Of a stretch of DNA of 42,467 nucleotides, positions 37,259 through 42,467 are shown in pieces. This stretch comes from Planctomycetales bacterium (GTDB lineage Bacteria > Planctomycetota > Planctomycetia > Isosphaerales > Isosphaeraceae). The position numbers and the translations under genes were made by a program. The stretch's first letter is position 1; every line of letters begins with the position of its first letter. The notes below the pieces were generated by a model, which was not told the origin of the DNA, did not search any database, and saw only the letters and a program-made list of their open reading frames with translations. The stretch lies in contig DAIDHX010000233.1 of NCBI GenBank assembly GCA_027451885.1, positions 1 to 42,467 of the forward strand, written 5' to 3'.

Positions 37259-37708
37259 ATGATGCCCGTCAGCCCCTTGCTCATCCCCATCATCGCCATG
37301 ATGATCCCCTTGATCTTGGTGCCCACCGCGCTGATTCTCAAGCAGCGACAGCGCCGGCGGGAGCTGGAACACCTCGAACGGCTGGCCGCCATCGAGCGCG
37401 GACTCCCCTCAAGCGCAGGCCAGTCCCGGTCGTTCTGGCTTACCGTGGCCGCCATCGGCGCAGGCGTCCCCTTCTTCGCAATCGCCTGCGCGTTCCTCGG
37501 CGGCCTCGCCTACGCGCCAGACGAGACGGCTGAAGCCGCCTGGGTCGCCGCCACTCTCATCAGCATCGGCGCCTTCATCACCAGCGGCTCGCTCGTCTGG
37601 ATGCACAACAAGGCTCTCGAACGCGCCTGCGAACGCGAGCACCTCGCTCAGTCACGCAAGCCAGTCTACGATCCCGACGAGTTCGACGTCGTCTCCAGCC
37701 GCGGCTGA
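37259..37708 (+). CDS. Small membrane protein of unknown function
   Basis: The ATG at 37259 has AGGAG seven bases before it and gives 149 residues; a second ATG follows at once. There are three hydrophobic segments: residues 6-28, 59-83 and 92-115. Between the first two is a basic, helix-forming stretch (LKQRQRRRELEHLERLAAIERGLP), and the soluble C-terminus ends in PVYDPDEFDVVSSRG. I do not recognise the family. Its start lies 69 bp from the divergent glycerol kinase start. Its last 43 bp overlap the convergent membrane glycosyltransferase gene, so no terminator separates them. Confidence 0.7.
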   Translation: MMPVSPLLIPIIAMMIPLILVPTALILKQRQRRRELEHLERLAAIERGLPSSAGQSRSFWLTVAAIGAGVPFFAIACAFLGGLAYAPDETAEAAWVAATLISIGAFITSGSLVWMHNKALERACEREHLAQSRKPVYDPDEFDVVSSRG

Positions 37709-39099
37709 AACCGCCCCAGCCGGAACCAGATCGCCTGAACCTGCCGCGCCAGGGCCGGCACGGCCTCTCGCGCCCGCGCCAAACCCGCCGCAAACCACAG
37801 GCCCAGAACCGGCTCAAGCGGAATATGAAATCGTGCCGACGTGATTGTAAATATATGAAAGAGCGTCACCAGCACGGCCGTCAGAAGCGTCGGCCCCAGC
37901 TTGCCAAGCACGCGCCCGCCCGCCAGCAATAACCCCGCAACCGCGGCCAGACTGAGCCCAAGGTGCGAGACGCGATACGCCAGCACCCGCGTCTTGGGGT
38001 TCGTCTCGTCGAACAGCAAGAAGTAGCGCAGCCGCTTCAGACAAAGCCGCGCGTACCGCCCAGGCTCAGCCGCCAGATCCGCGCACGCCCAGCGGAACAG
38101 CACGCGCGAACGCGCAGGCTCGGGCAAACGGCCCAGCCACGCCCTGTCCGCGCGCGAGAGCATCACGTCGTCGATACAGCCCGCCTCGTGCCGCGCGGCC
38201 CAGAGCTTTCGATTCAGTCCCGCCAGGCCGTCCCCCGCCCCAGCCGCCGAAAGCTCCCGCTCCACCGATGGCCGCACAACCTTGTCCGTCCCCTCCGAAA
38301 GCCGGCAGTTCCCCTGCCAGAACGCATACCCAAACGTGCTCTTCACCGCCACGAATTCGTGATGCACACGCGCGTTCCGCACCAGCCACGGCATCACCAC
38401 AACCGTGCTGATCAGGCCCACCGTGCCAAGCTCCACCGCCACCGTGCGCATCCCGCCACGCGACCACGCCCGCCCGCCAATCGCAAGCCCAACGCCACCG
38501 CACACAAGCGCCAGTATCGGGTCGGTGAGCACCAGCACGCCGAGCACGATCCCCGTGCCTACCCGGTCCCGCAACCGACCCGTCCGACCCGCCGCATAAG
38601 CCAGCGCCAGCGTCCACACCAGCAGCACCGAAGCCACGGGCGCAACCTGCACGTGCGTCGCGGCGTAGACCAGCGTGGGATGAAGCGCGGCCACACAACC
38701 CGCCGCCCAGGACGCAAGCCTCTGACCCGGTAAGACCTCGTTCGCCAGCCGCGCTACCCCCAGCACCAGCACGCCGCCCAGCACCGCCTGGCCAAGCTCC
38801 AGATACAAAAGCGCCCGCGGCGACTCCACTCCCCCCACCGCATACGCCGCCGCCACCAGGCACGGATACACAGGCGCCTGCTGCGACGTCGGGCCGTAAG
38901 AGCCCAGAAACTCCATCGAGAACCCACGCCCCGCAACCAGATTCGCCGCGATCTCCCCGTGCTCGTAAGTACTGCGCGGAGTGTGAGGCGCATCGAGCAC
39001 CAGCACCGCCCCCGCGCGGACCCCGATCGCCAGCAGCACCAGCCAGAGCGTCACCCCCTCGATCCGTCGCACGGCCCAGCCCCCATCCCTGATCGCCAC
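37666..39099 (-). CDS. GT39-like polytopic membrane protein
   Basis: The frame reaches a TTG at 39237, but the GTG at 39099 has GAGGGGG upstream and starts just before the first membrane segment (VTLWLVLLAIGVRAGAVLVL), giving 477 residues. About ten hydrophobic segments follow. The first loop holds TYEHGEIAANLVAGRGFSMEF and PVYPCLVAAAYAVGG, the layout of the GT39/ArnT superfamily, although the usual Asp-Glu pair reads His-Gly-Glu here. MPWLVRNARVHHEFVAVKSTFGYAFWQGN is another family-like block. It differs clearly from the other GT39-type protein at 12813. It would transfer a lipid-linked sugar outside the membrane if active. Confidence 0.68.
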   Translation of the reverse strand: MAIRDGGWAVRRIEGVTLWLVLLAIGVRAGAVLVLDAPHTPRSTYEHGEIAANLVAGRGFSMEFLGSYGPTSQQAPVYPCLVAAAYAVGGVESPRALLYLELGQAVLGGVLVLGVARLANEVLPGQRLASWAAGCVAALHPTLVYAATHVQVAPVASVLLVWTLALAYAAGRTGRLRDRVGTGIVLGVLVLTDPILALVCGGVGLAIGGRAWSRGGMRTVAVELGTVGLISTVVVMPWLVRNARVHHEFVAVKSTFGYAFWQGNCRLSEGTDKVVRPSVERELSAAGAGDGLAGLNRKLWAARHEAGCIDDVMLSRADRAWLGRLPEPARSRVLFRWACADLAAEPGRYARLCLKRLRYFLLFDETNPKTRVLAYRVSHLGLSLAAVAGLLLAGGRVLGKLGPTLLTAVLVTLFHIFTITSARFHIPLEPVLGLWFAAGLARAREAVPALARQVQAIWFRLGRFQPRLETTSNSSGS

Positions 39100-39357
39100 C
39101 CCAGACGCCCCCTCGCCCCAATCCTCCCGCCTCGCCAAACTCTCGCTCAATTCACCACATCCGTCAACGCGAGCCGCCGCGACACTCCCCTGTCTCAAAC
39201 TCGTCTCACAGCACAATCCCCGATCACTCCACGGCAAATCGGTCCAATCACCGCTCTCCCCAGCGCCGAATCGATCCGTGCTTGAATTGCCTCAACCACC
39301 TGATACACTGAATTCCTTCCCAAACCTTTCTCATCGATTTCGCATGGGAGCCCGCGG

Positions 39358-41112
39358 ATGGCCGCTGCTTCGGTCCGATCGGGGATCTTCCGCCTGGGAT
39401 TCGTCTTCGGCCTCCTGATCTCGAGCCCCGCGCTGGCACAAAACCCACCCTCGCTCGAATCCTGGGTTGGCAAGGACGTTGTCATCAAAATCGGCTCAGG
39501 CGTACTGGGAGATCATGGCAACCCTTGCATCGCCGACAATGATATGTATGTCCTGTCAGTCTTCAAACGGTGGCTGCAAGTTCAATCCGTCAACCACCCT
39601 GAATTCACTGGACTGGTTGCCAGCGACAGGGTCGTCGCACGCGAAAACGCCGTCGAATACTACAAATCCTATCTCGCCGCTCACCCCCAAAGCGCCGTTG
39701 TGCACGCCAGCCTCGGCGAACTTCTGGCTCAAGATCAGCCGGGATCACAGGAAGCAATCGACGAGCTCACCCGCGCGATCCAGCTCAACCCTCGAGACGC
39801 ACATTCCTACGCGACGCGGGGCTTTGCTTACGGCCAGAATCTTGAATTCGCCAGAGCCCTGGCGGATTTCAATGAAGCCATCCGCCTGAACCCCAGGGGC
39901 CATGGGGTCTACGAACTACGCGCGAGCGCGAAACTCCTCCTCAACGACACCAACGGAGCCATGGAGGATTATGAAAAGGCCGTGCAGCTCGAGCCGAACT
40001 CCGCCGAAGTCCTCGTGAGTCGCGGCTGGGTACGCGAACAAATCAACCGGATTCCCCAGGCGATGGAGGACTTCGAAAAGGCGGCCCAGCTCGCTCCGCG
40101 CAACGAGTCGGTCCTGAACGAGTGTGCCTATTTCTGGCAACGTCAAGGACGAAATGACAGGGCAATCGAATACTTTTCGACCCTGCTTCAAATCGATCCC
40201 ACCAATCACGACGCGTACCCAGCGCGGGCGGGGGTCTATCGCAGCATGAAGGACCTGGACAGGGCGATCGCCGACATGGACGCCGCGATCCGGCTGGAAC
40301 CCGAGAATCCAGGCGATTACGACACCCGAGGCGATCTGTTCCTTGCAAAGAACGACTATTCCCGAGCCCTCAAGGATCTCGACACGGCGATTCGACTCGC
40401 CCCCGATTTCAATGAGTACTACTGGCACAGGGCACGCGTTTGGCGCGAAAAGGGCGACCGCGTCAAGGCCATCGAGGATCTCGATAAGGCAATCAAGCTC
40501 GAGCCGGAAGCCTGGTTCGCGTTCGAAGATCGAGCGCTGCTTTGGTCCGAGCAAGGTGAGCACGAAAAGGCCGTCGCCGATCTCACCATGGTTATCGAGA
40601 AAGGGATGAGTGAACCCTGGGTCCTTGAGCAGAGAGGCCGTGACCTCGTGGCACTCAGGCAATACGAGAAAGCCATCGCCGACCTCAACGAGTCGATCCG
40701 GCTCAATGACAAATCGAGCGAGTGTTTCGATTTGCGCGCCCTGTGCCATCTCACGCTGGGCCAACCGGAGAAGGCGGCTCTGGACTATGCCGAGGCGATT
40801 CGACTCGCCCCCGACTCCTGGTCACCGCTCCAGGGGCTCGCCTGGATCAAGGCAACCAGCCCGCGGGACGCCCTGCGCAACGGCCGCCAGGCCCTCGAGC
40901 TCGCCCTTCGTGCTTGCGAGCTCACGAAGAACAACGACCCCTATTGCCTCCAGTCGCTCGCCGCGGCCTACGCCGAAACGGGGGATTTCCCCCGGGCCAT
41001 CGAGACCCAGGAGCAAGCGATCCGCCTCCACACGGAGGGCGAGCACAAGGAAGTCGCACAGCGTCTGCTCGCCATATACAAGCACGGCCGACCCGCACGA
41101 TTATCTGACTAA
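39358..41112 (+). CDS. Exported TPR-repeat protein
   Basis: A signal peptide (FRLGFVFGLLISSPALAQ, cleavage near residue 28) is followed by a short domain (WVGKDVVIKIGSGVLGDHG), perhaps an SH3-like piece. Some eleven to twelve TPR units then run from about residue 95 to the end. The 34-residue spacing is visible in repeated pieces such as AIRLNPR, AIRLEPENPGDYDTRGDLF, AIKLEPEAWFAFEDRALL and AIRLAPDSWSPLQGLAW. TPR arrays bind proteins or peptides. The export signal places it in the periplasm or at the cell surface. The ATG at 39358 is preceded by GGGAG. 584 residues; stands alone. Confidence 0.85.
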   Translation: MAAASVRSGIFRLGFVFGLLISSPALAQNPPSLESWVGKDVVIKIGSGVLGDHGNPCIADNDMYVLSVFKRWLQVQSVNHPEFTGLVASDRVVARENAVEYYKSYLAAHPQSAVVHASLGELLAQDQPGSQEAIDELTRAIQLNPRDAHSYATRGFAYGQNLEFARALADFNEAIRLNPRGHGVYELRASAKLLLNDTNGAMEDYEKAVQLEPNSAEVLVSRGWVREQINRIPQAMEDFEKAAQLAPRNESVLNECAYFWQRQGRNDRAIEYFSTLLQIDPTNHDAYPARAGVYRSMKDLDRAIADMDAAIRLEPENPGDYDTRGDLFLAKNDYSRALKDLDTAIRLAPDFNEYYWHRARVWREKGDRVKAIEDLDKAIKLEPEAWFAFEDRALLWSEQGEHEKAVADLTMVIEKGMSEPWVLEQRGRDLVALRQYEKAIADLNESIRLNDKSSECFDLRALCHLTLGQPEKAALDYAEAIRLAPDSWSPLQGLAWIKATSPRDALRNGRQALELALRACELTKNNDPYCLQSLAAAYAETGDFPRAIETQEQAIRLHTEGEHKEVAQRLLAIYKHGRPARLSD

Positions 41113-41173
41113 GGCCCCAGGCACGCGACCAGAACCAGGCGCAAAGCCTCAATCGTCCCCCCCGCGCGCCCGC

Positions 41174-42467
41174 TCACGACCCGGTTTTTCCCAGATCCCC
41201 AGCCGCCTGGAGGTCGATGCAGTCAATCTCCCCAACCCCCGCGCCCCTGGCAAACCGAATCGTGTTCACGCCCTTTTTAAGCGCGACCCGCACGAACGCG
41301 TTCGACCACTCGTCCCAGCCTGACCAGGGATACTGGACCTCACCCACGCCCGCCCCATTGACGGCGACCTTGTGGCTCGCCGCGCGTCGCCCTTCGGTCC
41401 CGTTCCCGAACCGGACCGCGATGCCGTATACCCCCGCGGCCGCCGCGGTAACCCTGAACATCACAAAACTCTCTGGCGTGTCGATCTGTCCAACTTTTGC
41501 CCGCTCCGAAGCCCCACGACCCGCAAGCACCCGCGCATGGCCCCCCAGCTCCGCCCGCTCCGCCTCATAACGCACCCGTGGCGGATCGCCGCCCGGCAGC
41601 GTAAGGAGCGCATTGGGATCGGCAGGCATGCCGAAGTTCGCCAGCCCCTCCCTGCTCCAGGAAAACGGCTGGGCGCGCACCTGCCGATTCCACCCCGCCT
41701 TCTCGTATCGCGCACAGTGATAGACAAGCCAGTCCTCACGCCCGTCCGGCGACCTGGTGAAGCTGCAATGCCCAGGACCGCGAACCCCATTCCCCCCGCG
41801 AAAGACAGGCGCATTCCCTTTCTGCCACGCGGCTGGCGACAGCAGGTCGCTGTCCAGCCGAGCGGTGAGCATGCCCAGGCAGTAATCGTCCCCCCAGCTT
41901 CCGCCGGCCGAGTACACAAGATGCACGCGATTGGACCGAACCAGCACTTCCGGCCCCTCGTTCACCTCCGGCAGCTTGCGCCCGCGGTCGCTCCCCGCCT
42001 TCTCCCACGCGAATCGCGGCCTCGAAATCTCCACCCGAGGCCCGCTCAGCCTGAGCGGGTCGCGCATCGGGGCAATATAGAGGTTCTGCCGTTCGTTCTC
42101 ATTCCCCTCCCACCCCGACCAGACAAAAAACAATCGCCCCCCCGCATCAAACACCGTGCCGTCGATCGCCCACCGGTCCGCCTGGGGATCGAAGACCTTG
42201 CCCCGGAGCACGAACTCGCCCTGGAACGGATCCGCGTGCTCATTTTCAAGCACATACATCCGGTGGTTCTCCCACCGGCCATCGTCCGCGGCGACGTAGA
42301 TGTACCACCGCCCACGCAGATAATGCAGCTCAGGCGCCCAGAGGTCCTTGCTGGCTGGCCCGCGTGCGGGAGGAGTCCACACGATCCGCCGTTCCCCGCC
42401 CCCCAGGCCGCTGAGCGCGCGCGACCGCCACAAGGTCACGTTCACTCCCGTCGTGACCGTCATGTAG
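41174..42467 (-). CDS. GH43-like glycoside hydrolase with C-terminal carbohydrate-binding domain, 5' end outside window
   Basis: The minus-strand frame is open to the right edge, so the N-terminus, including the first catalytic Asp expected in family 43, is missing. What is visible is a five-blade-propeller pattern of arabinanase/xylosidase type: DLWAPELHYLRGRWYIYVAADDG, WAIDGTVFDAGGRLFFVWSG (the Asp is a candidate for the pKa-modulating residue), EGPEVLVRSNRVHLVYSAGG (Glu candidate general acid) and GPGHCSFTRSPDGREDWLVYHC. A C-terminal beta-sandwich from about residue 300 reads VRYEAERAELGGHARV and ends FARGAGVGEIDCIDL, typical of CBM6/CBM35. It would act on arabinan, xylan or similar plant or algal glycans. 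Family call by motif only. Confidence 0.8.
   Translation of the reverse strand, partial: YMTVTTGVNVTLWRSRALSGLGGGERRIVWTPPARGPASKDLWAPELHYLRGRWYIYVAADDGRWENHRMYVLENEHADPFQGEFVLRGKVFDPQADRWAIDGTVFDAGGRLFFVWSGWEGNENERQNLYIAPMRDPLRLSGPRVEISRPRFAWEKAGSDRGRKLPEVNEGPEVLVRSNRVHLVYSAGGSWGDDYCLGMLTARLDSDLLSPAAWQKGNAPVFRGGNGVRGPGHCSFTRSPDGREDWLVYHCARYEKAGWNRQVRAQPFSWSREGLANFGMPADPNALLTLPGGDPPRVRYEAERAELGGHARVLAGRGASERAKVGQIDTPESFVMFRVTAAAAGVYGIAVRFGNGTEGRRAASHKVAVNGAGVGEVQYPWSGWDEWSNAFVRVALKKGVNTIRFARGAGVGEIDCIDLQAAGDLGKTGS

Noticed and set aside
35952-37262. 436-codon plus-strand frame
   Set aside because: Antisense shadow of glycerol kinase; Arg/Pro/His-rich composition typical of such frames.

Overview
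The window reads as chromosomal DNA of a high-GC planctomycete, most likely near the Isosphaeraceae/Gemmataceae. This rests on the gene content. There is a surface protein with the planctomycete-style N-terminal motif LEDRVLL, a redoxin / c-type haem / copper-monooxygenase fusion next to a YHS-like exported protein, a lipoprotein of the DUF6655 type, and large efflux adaptors with low-complexity inserts. No rRNA, tRNA, CRISPR array, intact insertion sequence or prophage was seen. Most genes are ordinary chromosomal ones; many of the long reading frames on opposite strands are GC-driven shadows.

Layout: (1) 1-5878, minus strand: a compact catabolic operon transcribed in the order class III aminotransferase, unassigned VOC-like protein, acyl-CoA carboxylase carboxyltransferase subunit, AtuA-like (DUF1446) protein, which runs off the left edge. 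(2) 5879-7651: a 1.8-kb gap without a convincing gene, holding four copies of a 47-bp tandem repeat, a 15-bp degenerate repeat and an inverted repeat. (3) 7652-9384, plus: a Y-family DNA polymerase followed 20 bp later by a 155-residue protein that looks like a reduced SRAP/HMCES (abasic-site crosslinking) protein; this is a likely DNA-damage pair. (4) 9391-12515, minus: two overlapping exported redox/metal proteins. (5) 12813-17149, plus: a GT39-type membrane glycosyltransferase, then a lipoyl-like domain protein lacking the acceptor lysine, a Nudix hydrolase, thymidylate kinase and the DNA polymerase III delta' subunit; the last three have overlapping ends. (6) 17271-18971, plus: a pyruvate/indolepyruvate-decarboxylase-type enzyme. 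(7) 19060-21747, minus: a secreted seven-blade FG-GAP (integrin-alpha-like) protein.

(8) 22459-29560, plus: a complete tripartite efflux operon (TolC-like outer-membrane protein, HlyD/MacA adaptor, MacB-like ATPase, MacB/FtsX permease) with overlapping or tightly spaced genes, closed by a clear intrinsic terminator at about 29660. (9) 29909-35694: greA, a convergent RluA-type pseudouridine synthase, a small lipoprotein, Mn-type superoxide dismutase, a second orphan HlyD-like adaptor whose lipoyl domain is split by a Ser/Thr/Gly-rich insert, and a DUF6655 lipoprotein. (10) 35691-42467: glycerol kinase, a small membrane protein, a second GT39-like membrane protein, a TPR protein, and a GH43-type glycoside hydrolase cut by the right edge.

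The most interesting candidates are the polymerase plus SRAP-like pair with a possible LexA site, the unassigned VOC-like enzyme fixed in a catabolic operon, the lysine-less lipoyl domain, and the split lipoyl domain of the second adaptor. All functional statements come from reading motifs by eye; no database search was run.
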